In this document: positions 48,055 to 60,341 of the stretch, in pieces
How positions within the stretch are numbered: position 1 is the first letter of the stretch
Layout of the letters: the number at the start of each line of letters is the position of its first letter
Assembly (NCBI GenBank): GCA_018398815.1
Contig: CM031621.1
Location: forward strand, 1,287,306-1,351,305
Source of the DNA: Conus ventricosus
Lineage: Eukaryota > Mollusca > Gastropoda > Neogastropoda > Conidae
Direction of reading: 5' to 3'
Length of the DNA: 64,000 nt
Notes under the pieces: generated by a model
What the model saw: only the letters and a program-made list of their open reading frames with translations
What the model was told of the DNA's origin: nothing
Databases searched by the model: none
Program-made: the position numbers and the translations under genes

Positions 48055-49140
48055 GCCAAAGGGAAAAGGGAACCCAAAAAGGGGGCACCCTCTCACTGAA
48101 CATTTTTGGGAAAGTTTAAAAAAGGGCTTTTTAAAACTGTGTGGGGAAAAGGGCTAAAAATCAAAGAAAAAAAAAAAAACCAAAACTGTAAAACGTTTTT
48201 GATTTGCTTCTGAAATAAAAAGTTAAACTTCAAAGGGGAATGTTCTGGGGAAAATTTGGGGGGAAGTACATTTTAAAAAATAGTTTTGTGTGTTTTTTTG
48301 TGCAAAAACTTTTAAAAAACTGACCCAAACCCCCAAAAACCAAATTCCCAAATTCAGCAAAATCGTGCAAATTTCAGAATTTTTAAAAAAGGGCCCCAAA
48401 AAATTTTGGGGAAACCTTTGGGTTTTACCCCCGTTTACTGTCATCCCTGTCCCAGGGCCCCAAATTTTTTAAAAGCAAATAAAGGGGGGAGACCAAAAAA
48501 AAGATAAAGAAATCTGCCTTTCCAAAACAGTATTCCCAACAACAAAAAAAAGTCCCAAAAAAACCTATTTTTATAGTGATATTTATTTCTGTCTCATCTG
48601 AAGCCACATCAACTCCGCAAAGTCCCTAGAACTGTATCAGTGCAGACTGCCCCGCTGGCATCAATAAAGCATTATCTCCAGTCAAAAAACAAGTTTCCTT
48701 TTGTGTCACTCTGATGCCACATCAACTCCACCCAAAGATTCAAGAGGCGCACCCAGTGCAGACCGTTCCACTGGCATTGACAAAGCATTGTCTCCGTTCA
48801 AAGATTATGCATATATTGATAAATATTGGTTTTAAAATTATTACATGAAGTGAGAGAAACTACTGAACATCAACTATAGTTTTTGTTTAGATTTTTTTTT
48901 TCAACGGGCAAGTGTACTTCATGTAAAGTGTGGGGGTGGGGGATGGTGGGGGTGGGGCGGTTTTGAAGAGGAGAGGGGGCAACAGCAAAAGCCCTGTCAG
49001 TGTCACACATTCTGTAACACAAGCCGCTGATCTGAGAGTGTAGGACCACCACGAGACATGTGCCAACAAACAGTTTGTGTTGTGTTAAAAGTGATAGTGA
49101 ACAGTTAGGGGAAGAGAAGTGGATATTGACACACAACCAG
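48055..49140. other. Counterpart of the coding-like unique stretch (copy 2)
   Basis: Matches 32,630-33,700 with many homopolymer errors; the coding-like sequence is no longer readable. The two ~100-bp direct repeats are at 48,594-48,695 and 48,703-48,800. Confidence 0.5.
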
Positions 49141-49154
49141 CTTACCTACAAGGG

Positions 49155-49193
49155 TCGTGAGTACACATGTGGTGTGGTGTGCTGCGTGCGTGC

Positions 49194-49225
<32 letters not shown>

Positions 49226-49317
49226 TGTGGTGTTGCGTTGTGTGTGTGTGTGTGTGTTGTGTTGTGTGTGTGTGTGTGTGTGTGTGAGTCAGTGTTTTGG
49301 TGTGTGGGTTGTGTGTG

Positions 49318-49348
<31 letters not shown>

Positions 49349-49579
49349 ATCTGTTTTTTTCTGTTAATTTATGCATGCACGGGCAGTTTCAATTCAGCTT
49401 CTCTCTCTCTCTCTCTCTCTCTCCTTTTTCCTCTCTCTCTCCCCCTCTTTTCTCTCTCTCTCTCTCTTTCCCTCCCCCCCCCTCTCTCTCTCTGTCTCTC
49501 TCCCTCTCCCTCCCTCCCTTCCCCGACCCACCTCAGTCTCGTATGCCGTGTGCCGTGTATATGTTGTGTGTGTGTGGTG

Positions 49580-49610
<31 letters not shown>

Positions 49611-49715
49611 TGTGTGTGTGATATCTGTTTTGTTCTGTGAAGTCATGCATGCACGTCAGTTTTCAGTTCAGTTTCTCTTTTCTCTCTCTCTCTCCTCTCC
49701 CTCTCTCCCTCTCCC

Positions 49716-49771
<56 letters not shown>

Positions 49772-50273
49772 TCCTCCCGGGCCCCTCTCTCTCTTGTCTC
49801 TCCCCCTCCTCCCTTCCCGACCCACTCAGTTCGTTTTGGCCGGTGTGCCGTGTATATGTGTGTGTGTGTGTTGTGTGTGTGGTGTGTGGGTTTTGGTGTG
49901 TGTGATATCTGTTTGTTCTGTGAAGTCAGCAATGCACGTCAGTTTCTTTTCAGTTCTCCTCTCTCTCTCCTCTCTCTCCCCTCTCTCTCTCTTCTCTCTC
50001 TTCTTCTCTCTCTCTTCTCTCTCTCTCTCTCCCCTTTCTCTCTCTTCTCTCTCTCTCTCTCTCTCTCTCCTCTCCAACTCGTATGCCGTGTGCCGTGTAT
50101 ATGTAATTTTTAGTGTTGTGTGTGGTGTGTGTGTTGTGTGTGGGTGTGTGTGTGGTGTGTGAGAGAGAGGAGAGAGAGGAGTGTGTTGTGTGTGTGGAGA
50201 GGAGAAAAGAGAGAGAGAGGATTTGTGTGTGTGGGTGTGGGGAGAGAGAGAAGAGAGAGAGAGAAGAGAGAAA

Positions 50274-50325
<52 letters not shown>

Positions 50326-50340
50326 AAAGAGAGGAGATTG
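49155..50340. repeat. Compound GT-spacer-CT higher-order repeat (copy 2)
   Basis: Same modules as 33,735-35,000; spacers with GAAGTCATGCATGCACGTCA begin near 49,350, 49,620 and 49,905 and are followed by CT tracts and a GA tract to 50,335. Confidence 0.88.
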
Positions 50341-50749
50341 CAGTTATGAGTGCAAGCGCATGTGAAACTTTTCTCTCGACAGCTTTATGTTTTGTATCTT
50401 AAAAGCTATCTGGAGGCAGCCATTAGTTTAACATCCCTCCCCTCCCGCGCCCCGCTCTCCTCTCCTGCATGCTTTAGTTTTGGGAAAAGGTTCCCGTCCT
50501 GGGGGGGGGGGTTGGCCAATCGTCATCCCCCACCCCAACCCCCTCCCCTCCTCTAGCAACCCCTTCTCCCCGTCTCCTCTCTCCCTCTCCCCTCCCGCTC
50601 TCTCCCTCTCTGCTCTCTCTCTTCTCTCTCTCAGTTTTTGCATGCGCGCCGGGTTACACGTGCTTGTTTCTTTCCCCTTTGATTTAAAGTGGTAAATTCC
50701 GTGCAGGTCTTGTGTATCATGTTTCTCAACCATTCCTCCCCTCACTCTC

Positions 50750-50766
50750 TTTCCGTTCTCCTCTCT

Positions 50767-50797
<31 letters not shown>

Positions 50798-50840
50798 TTC
50801 TCTCTCACAGACACACACGCACACACGCACACACACACAC

Positions 50841-50922
<82 letters not shown>

Positions 50923-50925
50923 CCG
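50750..50925. repeat. CT and CA microsatellite (copy 2)
   Basis: (CT)n to 50,808, then (CA)n to 50,921. Counterpart of 35,505-35,705. Confidence 0.93.
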
Positions 50926-51589
50926 ACTTTGGGTTGCAGCAGTTTTTTCGCAAGCGCTGGTCTTGTTTTTTGTTTGTTTTTTTCCATTAGTCAGGCTGTT
51001 AAAAGTTCATACCTAAACCCACATCTGTAATGTTAATAATCATAATGAGGGATTGACGGTAAGTTTCTGCTTTTATGTACCATATTGTGAGTGCGCGCGC
51101 ATGTGTGCATGCGTGTGCGCAGTGTGTTGTGTGTGTGTGTGTGTGTTGTGCGCATGTGCGCGCGCGGCCCGTGCGCACGCGTACGTGGTGCGTTCGGTAT
51201 GTGTAAGAATTCGTGTATTTTGTAAGAATACCTTCGCAGAAAAGCGCTCACAGTGTGTTGTGGAAAAAGACAATCCCGCTGTTCTCGGTGTACACTCGCC
51301 TCCCTGTGTGGAGCCGTTGTGTAAACATTGGTCAGCTTTTGGCGCGATACAGACACCAAAGCAGTGTGTAGTTCGCTATTCTCCACGCTTTCAGTACAAG
51401 CGCCTGGGGCCCTATCCCAGACCTCTGGGGTTTCGATACCAACCGCTAGGCCAAACAGAAACAGAGCCGGCTTTTTGGGTTTGCGCGCGAACAATTTGTT
51501 ACTTCTTTTTTTCCGTCCCACGATTTTGAAGAATTTGACTCAAAGCGCCCTTAATGCAGCAGTCAGAAACTGCCGTGTGTAAAAGGGAA

Positions 51590-52225
51590 AAGGGGAAATG
51601 GTCACTCCGTGCAGACGTCATGGACAGACCACTCATAGTCCAGGACCAGCGAGGGGTCAAAAAACCCGCCCAATCTAAACAACGAAAGTGAACCAGTGGA
51701 AGAGTGAGGTAAGTTGCAGATCCGTCATTCAGACAACACAAATCCAAGTCTGAAAGGACATCTTCAATCAGCAGACCTCTGGGTGACGTACCGGCACTAC
51801 CCCAAAGAGGGTTGTGACCGTTAAAGTCACCCAACAGCAAAAAAGGTCGAGGAAATTCTCCTATCAGACTGACAAGGCCTGACGACAAACCGGGACAGAA
51901 GGTGGAAGATAAAGGGAACAGATTGTCACAGTCTTGTGGAGAGTGACTCTCGCAGCTACAGCCTGAAGGGAGGTAGACAAAGGGGACAGGACTATAACAA
52001 AGTTTTGTGTAGGAGAAGGGCAACACCGCCGACAATCCCAACGTGGATGGTTGTGCAGGTTTTGAAAGTATATTAAAGGCCCGAAAGAGTAAAGGTCTCT
52101 GGCTTTGAATTTGGGTTTCCCCGAAGAGCCACGACGGAAGGTTTTATAGATCGACACAGAAGACTGCAGCTCCTCAAAGTTGGAATTTAGTCCCCGGTAT
52201 TCCAATGGAATATTGTACTATCCAT
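51590..52225 (-). pseudogene. LINE endonuclease (copy 2), best preserved
   Basis: The minus-strand frame 51,499-52,041 is open for 180 codons. It carries LLGDFNGHNPLWGS near 51,830 (the GDFN motif of APE endonucleases), then RGLLIEDVL.DL and LNDGSATYL, and ends with SDHFPF near 51,597. The N-terminal RGLNSNFEELQ is in an adjacent frame at 52,160-52,200. Length and motif order fit the APE domain of I/Jockey LINEs. Confidence 0.87.
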
Positions 52226-52229
52226 GGGC

Positions 52230-53340
52230 AGAGGGCGAAAAGGAAGAGATCAGGTCCCTCTCCTCATCAGCATCTGCGGCCAAATGGAGGAACTTATTTT
52301 TTTAGTTTCACTGGACTGTGTTGGTCTTTGGACCCGTGGGAACTTGGGCCCGCAGGGGACAAAGGGCCGGATTTTGGAGATGGTGGAGGTCTGGATTTTT
52401 GGGGGATGGGGGAGGTTTGTCCTAATCTCCACCATCTCCACACTGGGTGGAAACTCCCTTGCCCGCACGGGCACTGGACAGAGGAGTTCGAAATAGGGGT
52501 GCTGGTTTTTTAATCTGCCCAGCAGCAATGTTGTAGACTGCTGGGCAGTCTGAGGGTGGCGGATTTTTTGCCTCCACCAGGGCAGGTCACTTTGGTTTGG
52601 GAAAAGGGGTGGACCGCTACCACCAGAACTGACAGATCTTACTTGCAATGTTTCGAAAAATGAATTTTCAGTCTGGCAGCAGACTGACCGAGTAGAACTG
52701 TGGGGAACCTTCTTAACAGCCAAGCGTAGGAAGAACTGTCGGCGTTCTGACTGCCCACACCTGTTTCCGGGGTTCAAAAAAAGAGATTCTTTTCCGTTTG
52801 ACTCGTTGTATAGGGAGATTCCCGAATCCAAAAAGGGCAATTTCGGGGAAGGGGGAGGGATGGTCGCCACCGCAGTTAAGCACAATGTGCCGGGTCATGG
52901 ACACGGCCCATCATGGGTTTGCCTTGCAGCAAATACCACACACCTCCTGCCCAGAACAGCGGTCCCTGACTTGGCCAAACTTCTGGCACCTGAAGCACCT
53001 CCCAAAGGGGGCGGAACATATAACTCAACCCGGACATTCAGGTAGCCGACTTTGATGACCGGAGGCAGCACAGGGGTTTCAGAATGTCAGAAAGAGGGTG
53101 TTGGTGGGCCCCCTCTTTCTGCACCCTTCTTACTGTCACCCTGCGCACCTCCGTCACACCCTGGGACGCCAGCTCCGATTTAATTTCTGCCTCCGGAGAC
53201 ACCCAGATAAATCCCTGCAGCGAACTCACGCCTTTTGCTGCATTTAATTGTTTGTGGGGAGTTACTCTGATCTCCCTGTCCACTAATTTTGTTGCCTTCA
53301 GAAGCTGGTCAGATGTTCTGTGATTTCACTCAATCCGGCA
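52230..53340 (-). pseudogene. LINE ORF1, gag-like (copy 2)
   Basis: Frame 53,038-53,283 (minus) carries VTPHKQLNAAKGV and VTEVRRVTVRR, the conserved region before the knuckles in mollusc-type LINE ORF1. NCGGDHPS of a CCHC knuckle is at about 52,860-52,890. The 154-nt C run at 53,347 lies just upstream of this region. Confidence 0.78.
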
Positions 53341-53345
53341 CGCGC

Positions 53346-53500
<155 letters not shown>

Positions 53501-53639
53501 TTTCCGAACCGCTTGCGGACCGAGGGTCCTGCCCCAAGGCCAACGCCCATTTGTATGGCACAAGGGCTCCGAGCTGAAAGGGGTCGTTCCTGCTCCGTCC
53601 TCCATCAGAGCCAGGAAGACCAAAAACCTGTCTTCTGTC

Positions 53640-54478
53640 TCATTCTGTATCCGACTCACTATCGTTTGACCATCCCCTGAAATAGGGGATGCTGACTTCC
53701 TCTTCCTTGTGGGGAATGTTTTTGGCAAAAGCCCTATTTAGTGTGTATGATTCAATCTCTCCCTTCACCTACCCACCTTGAGTTCCAAACTAAGGGGCCA
53801 GGGCCTAGAACCAATGTCTTGACCCCTTCCAGCTTCGGGAGAGAAAGACATACGACAAACAGAAGCAACTAACCCATCCCCCCTGATCATGCTTCAAATG
53901 CCAGGGACAGAGAGCTGAGCACTGCAGGGGTTCCCATGGCCAGCAGGGAACTGCTTGTCTTGACCAGTGCCCAGAAGGGGAGCGATTAGTTACACCCGGG
54001 CCAAGTGTACTCCCTGTCTAGGGGAGGTCCGAGCCAAAGTGATGTGTGAGAGCACAGGCCTCCTTCAAGCACTGGCCTCTCAAGCACAGGACATCATTCC
54101 CCTGACACAGGTCGCACCGCCCGGGCAAACACCGGCGGTTCTTAAGGAGACCAAAGAGAGAAAAGGAGTGGAAAACAGAAGACTGAAGGGAGACGAAGAT
54201 AGAAAGGGCCACATCAGGTGTAGGCAGAAACAAGGAAAAGGAGAAAGGCGGGTTCCATTCGTCAGGATCTCCCTTAGCCTATCGACATGGAAGCCCTACC
54301 AGGGGCATCAATCCTTACCACCGTTCGCTTAGGCCAACCAGCATCTGCACCTTCAGGCTCGAGCAGTCTGCAAAAAACATGCCTATCTTCAAGATTGATG
54401 CCCGCCCAGCCGAGCCTTAAGGGATCACTGGACCCCGCAAACCCTCCGACCACGACCAACGTCGTAACCCCCCGGAGG
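53640..54478 (-). other. LINE 5' region (copy 2)
   Basis: Counterpart of 38,300-39,140; no credible ORF. Confidence 0.5.
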
Positions 54479-55455
54479 GGTCCTTTTGACAGACTTGTCC
54501 CGTTTTTCGAGCTACCTATGTCGTCATGACCCTTCTTTTGACAGGAATTGTCGTTTTTAGAGATACCTATGTCGTCATGACCTTCCTTTTGACCGACCTG
54601 TCCCGTTTTTATAGATACCTATGTTGTCATGACCTTCCTTTTGACAGACTTGTCCGTTTTTAGAGTACCTATGTCGTCATGTTCTCCTTTTGACAGAATT
54701 GTCCCGTTTTAAGAGCTACTATGTCGTCATGACCTGCCTTTTGACGACTGTCCCGTTTTTAGTGATACTATGTCGTCATGACCTCCTTTTGACAGATTGT
54801 CCCGTTTTTAGAGATACCTATGTCGCCCTGACTTCCTTCGTTGTCAGACTTGTCCATTTTTTTAAGTACCTATGTCGTCAAGACTGCCTTTTGACGGACT
54901 TGTCCGTTTTTTTAGGATACTATGTTGTCATGACCTTCCTTTTGACAGACTTGTGCCGTTTTACTAGTTAACCTATGGTCGTCATGACCTTCCTTTTGCA
55001 GACTTGTCCGTTTTTATAGATACTATGTCATAATGACCTTCCTTTTGACAGACTTGTCCGTTTTTAGAGATACTATGTCGTCATGACCTTCCTTTGACAG
55101 AATTGTCCCGTTTTTATAGATACCTATCTCGTCATGACCTGCCTTTAGACAGACTTTTCCCGTTTGTATAGATAACATGCGTCCTGAACTTCCTTTTGGA
55201 CAGACTTGTCCAGTTTTTATAGATACCTATTGTCGTCCTGACCTTCCTTATGACAGACTTGTCCCGTTTGTAGAGATACCTATGTCGTCATGACCTTCCT
55301 GTTGACAGCACTTGTCCCGTTTTTATAGTACCTATGTCGTCATGACCTGCCCTTTAGACAGACTTGTCCGTTTTTATAGTACCTTGGTCGTTTCCAATTT
55401 GACCTTCCTTTTGACAGACTTGTGCCGTTTTATAGAGACTAGGTCGTCATGACCT
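54479..55455. repeat. 52-bp minisatellite (copy 2)
   Basis: Same units as 39,141-40,150. The first unit starts GGTCCTTTTGACAGACTTG right after the LINE end CCCCCGGAGG. Confidence 0.93.
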
Positions 55456-55484
55456 GCCTTGCTGAGTCGCATAAGACAGGCCTT

Positions 55485-56395
55485 ACAACCACTCTCATAT
55501 CAAACCTTTACAACACTCTCATTATCAAACCTTTACATCTATCTCATATCAACCTTTCAAACCCACTCCAATATCAGGACCTTTACAACCACTTCATGTC
55601 CAAACCTTTACAACACTCTCAGAGCAAACTTTACAACCACTCTCATATCAAACCGTTACACCCTTCATATCAAACCTTTACAAACCACTCTCATGTCAAA
55701 CCTTTAGACACCACTCTCATATTCAATCCTTTACACCCTCTCCTGTCACACCTTTACACACCCAACTCTCCATATCAAACTTTTACACCCACTCTCATAT
55801 CAAACCTTTACAACCACTACATATCAGACCTTTACAAACCATCTCATATCAAAACCTTTCAACCACTTTTACCAGACTTTACAACCACTTCATGTCAAAC
55901 CTTGACCAAACCCTCCCATATCAGACCTTTACAACCACTCCTCATGTCAAACCTTTCAACCACTCTCATGTCAAACCTTACAAAACACTCTAATATTAGA
56001 CCTTACAACCACTCTCATATCAGACCTTACACCACTCTCAGTCAAACCTTTACAAACACTCTAATATCAGACCTTGACAACCCCACTCCAATAATCGACT
56101 TTACAACAACTCTCCATATCAGACCTTTACACAACTTATATCAGACTCTATCAACCACTCTATATCAGCTTTTTACAACCACTCCAATATCAGACCTTTA
56201 CAACCACTTCATATCAGACCTTTACACCACTCTCATATCAGGACCTTTACAACCCTCTCATATCAGACCTTTTAACAACCACTCCAATATCAGACTTTAC
56301 AACAACTTCATATCAAACTTTCAACCACTCTCATATCAAACCTTTACAACACTCTCATATCAAACCTTTACAACCACTCTCATCTCAACCTATTA
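55485..56395. repeat. 25-bp minisatellite (copy 2)
   Basis: Same units as 40,165-41,125. The 316-codon plus-strand ORF at 55,449-56,399 is a repeat reading, not a gene. Confidence 0.95.
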
Positions 56396-56724
56396 TTAAT
56401 TATCTGCAGTCACTTGTTGAAAAAAAGAAGCAAGCTAATTTGAAGTTGTGTAGCAATCTAGCCTCAATACTGTTGAACATAGTGACTATTCAAAGCAAAA
56501 GCGAAGAGATTTGCAAGCCCGATCCCTCCCAAAGCATGTACATATATATCAGTGAGATACTGGGTTTCTGGTAGTCAAGCATCAATATCACCATGACTCA
56601 GAGGTTTCACTGATCAGATTCAAATACTAGGGACAAAAAATAATACCCACACAGCACTGAACAATGGGAACATCAAAGAAAAAGTAAATAGCAGATTCAT
56701 TTTTCTCTAATACTGACAACAAAC

Positions 56725-56994
56725 TTTCACCTGTTAAACTTTCACTGTCCTTCCTGAAAAGGCAGCAAAGCTTATTTCACCTGTTAACTTTCATGTTCTA
56801 CCTTGAAAGGCAGCCAAGCTTTATTTCACCTGTTAACTTTCTTGTCCTACCTGACAGGAGCCCACCGCTGTCTTTCACCTGTTACTTTCATGTCCTACCT
56901 GACAAGGCCGCCCCAAGCTTTATTCACCTGTTCACATTCATGTCCTACTTAAAGCAGCCAAAGCTTTATTTCACCTGCTCCCTTTCTGTCCTAC
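56725..56994. repeat. 49-bp exon 3 donor minisatellite (copy 2)
   Basis: Same as 41,465-41,737: each unit has the exon 3 end and the GTAGGAC donor on the minus strand. Confidence 0.9.
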
Positions 56995-57199
56995 CTGAAA
57001 GGCAGCCAAAGCTTTGGCGGCCGGAGAACTCCAGCCTTGGGATCCAGGAGGCCCGCTCATGGGGATGTAATTGGACGATAGGATAGCGCTCAGCAGCTGG
57101 CACTGGCCGACAAGCTGCTCAAACTCATTCCTGACATGCCCTGGCTGAGGTGATGGAGGTCAGAGATGACCCTTTCAGCACCACATTGAGGGCGTCCCA
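56995..57199 (-). pseudogene. PIPOX: Exon 3 second copy, with indels
   Basis: Acceptor CCAAATCAGCAG before 57,199, donor GCCTTTCAG then GTAGGACAG at 56,994. It reads LNVVLKG near the start and AGVLRP..AAFQ near the end. Indels differ from those of 41,738-41,971, so this is likely the same exon sequenced twice. Coordinates of both splice sites are secure; the frame is not. Confidence 0.82.
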
Positions 57200-57224
57200 C
57201 TGCTGATTTGGAACAGTGTGAATT

Positions 57225-57560
57225 AGGTTCACCTCTTTGGCATTGAGAATAATATTAGATGAGACATAATTCGGATCCCCCTTTTGATTGAGATTGATGA
57301 TAGATGAGATAATTCCGGCTCCCCTCTTTGCATGAGGAATGATCTTAGATGAGAATCCTTTCGGCTCACCTCTATGCATGAGAATGATATTAGATGAGAA
57401 TAATTCTGGATCACTCTTTGCATTGAGAATGATATTTTTTTTCAGATGAGAATAATTTAGGTTCCATTCTTTGCACTGAGAATGATATTAGATGAGGAAT
57501 AATTTAGGTTACTCTTTGCAATGAGAATGATATCTAGGGAGAATAATTTAGGGCAGGGGT
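57225..57560. repeat. 47-bp minisatellite upstream of exon 3 (copy 2)
   Basis: Same units as 42,005-42,335. Confidence 0.88.
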
Positions 57561-57589
57561 AGGCAAGGTGAAAGAAGTAGGATACTAAT

Positions 57590-57593
57590 GTGT

Positions 57594-57657
<64 letters not shown>

Positions 57658-57900
57658 TGTGCGTGCGTGCGTGCAGCGTGCGTGCGAGCGTGCGTGCTTG
57701 TGCGTCACATGCGCGTGATGTGGTGTGTTGTGTGTCTGTGTCTGTGTGTGCATGCGTGTGGCACCTAAGTCGTTGGTATGTATGCTGGTGTGTGTTACAT
57801 GTTTGTGAGTTGGTGTGGCATGTGAGGGTGTCTGTGTGTGTATCTCTTCTGGATGTGTGTATGTGTGGTGTGTGTGTGTGTTTGTGTGTGCGTGATCGCA
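57590..57900. repeat. GT-rich microsatellite (copy 2)
   Basis: Pure (GT)n to about 57,660, then degenerate TGCG/TGTG sequence. Confidence 0.93.
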
Positions 57901-57944
57901 TGCATACATGCGTGTAGAAGTACATGTCTGCATGTTCATGTTAA

Positions 57945-59605
57945 TGTATGTAATGTAATGGAAATGTACTGTACTGTAAAAGGATATTTATAAAGTGCTT
58001 TCCTCGCTAGAGCCATAGCGCATATTACAGAAAAACATGAAAAAATTCTCATTCTCTTCCCCCCCCCCCGGCGAACACACACACACACGCACGCGCACGG
58101 CGCGCACACACCACCCACACAACACACCGCCGGAAAAAACAAAAAAAACAATCTTTCAGACACGCAGACAGGACAGACGGAAGCGCGCTCAACACAGCAA
58201 AACACGCGCACAGTGGTAAGTGGATATCATTAATCAGTCCGAGGAAAAGTTGTGTCTTTAGGGATGGTTTTAAAGGTCTCTAAAGAGTCCGCTGATTGCA
58301 GAAGAAGAAGGGAGACATTCCACAGAAGCAGTGCTGGTAAGAGAAGATCGTTGGCTGAGTTTTCAGGCGAGCGGTGGAAGCCCGAGCAGACGAGAATGGA
58401 GTGGCTGAGCTACGTTGCGAGACGGAAACATAGAGTATCGAGGAGGTCAGAGGTAGGTGGGAGCCAGATTATTCAGCGATTTGAAAACCAGGAGGGAACT
58501 TTAAAGTCAATGCGAGACTGAACTGGGACGCCAGTGTAAGGAGACAGAATTGGTGATATGTGATCAGATCTAGAGAAGCGGCGAGACCAGGCGGGCGGCA
58601 TTGTTCTGAACTTTTGGAAGTTTAGAGATGAGCGTTAAGGGAAACGGCAAGGAGGGAGTTACAATAGTCGAGCCGAGAAGCCCACAAAAGCACAAGATAG
58701 AGTCTTCCGGCATTTTGAGTGAGGAAGCTGGTGACTGAGCTAATTCTCTCAATGTTCAAGGGTAGCGGACTTGCACACATTAGAGATATGTTGTTTGAAA
58801 GAGAGAGTTTGGTCGAGTGTAATGCCGAGGTTACGACACCAGACACTGGATATAGCTTTATTCGTTTACCATCAACATTTAGAGAACTAGGGAGAGAAAT
58901 GAGTTCCTAATCGTGTGTTTTGAAGCAATGAGGATTATTTCTGTTTTGTCTGCGTTCAGTTGTAGTTTGTTTATTGTGCATCATGATTAACATCGGGCAA
59001 TGCAGCTTGAGGAAGAGGGAGTATTTGATGAAGCTGACTGAGTGGGCAGCGAATATACAGCTGGTTTTCATCTGAAAAGCTTTGGTGAAGGAGAGAGTGT
59101 GGCTGAGAATGGCGAGAGAGGCTGGGTGTATAACACAAACCAAAAACTGGTCCCAGGACAGATCCCTGAGGGACACCAAACTGAAGTGCTCTTGCTGGGG
59201 ACTTAAAACCTTTCACTGAAACAGTTTGCGTGCGATCAGAGAGATATGAAGAGAACCAGGAAGGACAGAACCAGAAAGACCAAAAGAAGTGTTGTGTCTT
59301 GAGATAAGAATGGAGTGATCAATTGTATCAAAGGCAGCAGACAAATCTAGGAGTGAGAGAAGAGAAACTTTGTTTCCATCAACAGCTGTGAGGAGATCGT
59401 TTGTTATCTTGAGAAGCGCTGTCTCGGTGCTATGGCCAGCACGGTAGGCTGACTGGTTTGAGTACAAGAGATTGTTTACAGAGAGATGTTCAGACAGTTG
59501 GGCGAGAACAACTTTTTCGATCAGTTTGGAAAGAAATGGGAGATTAGAGACAGGCCTGTATATAAACAAATGTATGTATATAAACAAGCCCATGTGTGAT
59601 TTTCA
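57945..59605 (-). mobile_element. L2-like LINE, 5'-truncated (copy 2)
   Basis: RT read right to left: VSNLPFLSKLIEKVVLAQL and AYRAGHSTETALLKITNDLL (about 59,385-59,540), LDLSAAFDTID motif A (about 59,318-59,350), LQFGVPQGSVLGPV motif B (about 59,145-59,185), FSDEN at the catalytic motif (about 59,066-59,078; copy 1 has SDD there), SRLDYCNSLLA (about 58,670), VQNNAARLV (about 58,590). The 3' part matches 42,700-43,300 with the (TTACA)-type tail near 57,945-57,960. The 5' end stops at a (CA)n tract. It lacks the endonuclease, as is usual for truncated LINEs. Confidence 0.9.
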
Positions 59606-59629
59606 CACCCACCTATCCCCAAAACCCAA

Positions 59630-59695
<66 letters not shown>

Positions 59696-59754
59696 GTGCA
59701 CATGCACACACATACACACACACACACACACAAGTGCACATCCACTATTGCACG

Positions 59755-59785
<31 letters not shown>

Positions 59786-59870
59786 TATATATATATATAT
59801 ATATAATATATATATATATATTATATATAGATAGATATAGATAGATATAGATATATATAGATATATATTG
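59630..59870. repeat. (CA)n, (TA)n and (GATA)n microsatellites
   Basis: (CA)n 59,630-59,765 with GTGCACAT interruptions, (TA)n 59,766-59,828, GATA-like 59,829-59,868. At the 5' truncation point of the L2-like LINE. Confidence 0.95.
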
Positions 59871-59940
59871 GTGTTACTTTTATTGCCAGTGTACAGACGA
59901 GCTTGCTGCCTGAAGGGGTTCTCTCTCTCTCTCTAAAACC

Positions 59941-60003
59941 CATTAGGCCTAATCCTTAAACATCGAATTAACAAATAACACACTAAGAAAGCAACAGCCA
60001 ATA
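59941..60003. repeat. Inverted repeat, left arm (63 bp)
   Basis: Begins CATTAGGCCTAATCCTTAAA and ends GCAACAGCCAATA. It is the exact reverse complement of 61,495-61,556 apart from one extra A. See the matching arm. Confidence 0.93.
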
Positions 60004-60199
60004 TTTCTACTTATATATATAATATATAAAAAGAAGTCCCAATGGGGCGAAAATTTGCGAATAAATGTTTGAAATGCAGGAATGTCAGGAGTTATGAGTG
60101 TATTTCTGTCTATGCTTGTGGCTGCAAGCGTTGTCTTTCCGGACTATTGCCTTGGTGGAGCGGTGCCGTCAGACTAGGAATCCTCCATTATCAAGCTAT

Positions 60200-60271
<72 letters not shown>

Positions 60272-60290
60272 ATATATATTTCATATTGAC
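60003..60290. other. Unique spacer plus (CA)n inside the inverted repeat
   Basis: About 190 bp of unique DNA without a recognised gene, then (CA)n at 60,200-60,266. Confidence 0.7.
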
Positions 60291-60292
60291 AT

Positions 60293-60341
<49 letters not shown>
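60293..60341. repeat. (TAG)n microsatellite at LINE 3' end
   Basis: About 16 units of TAG on the plus strand, (CTA)n on the strand of the adjacent CR1-like element, where it may be the element's 3' terminal repeat. Confidence 0.9.

Noticed and set aside
55449..56399. 316-codon plus-strand ORF
   Set aside because: Reading of the 25-bp minisatellite; the same array in copy 1 gives a different, shorter ORF.
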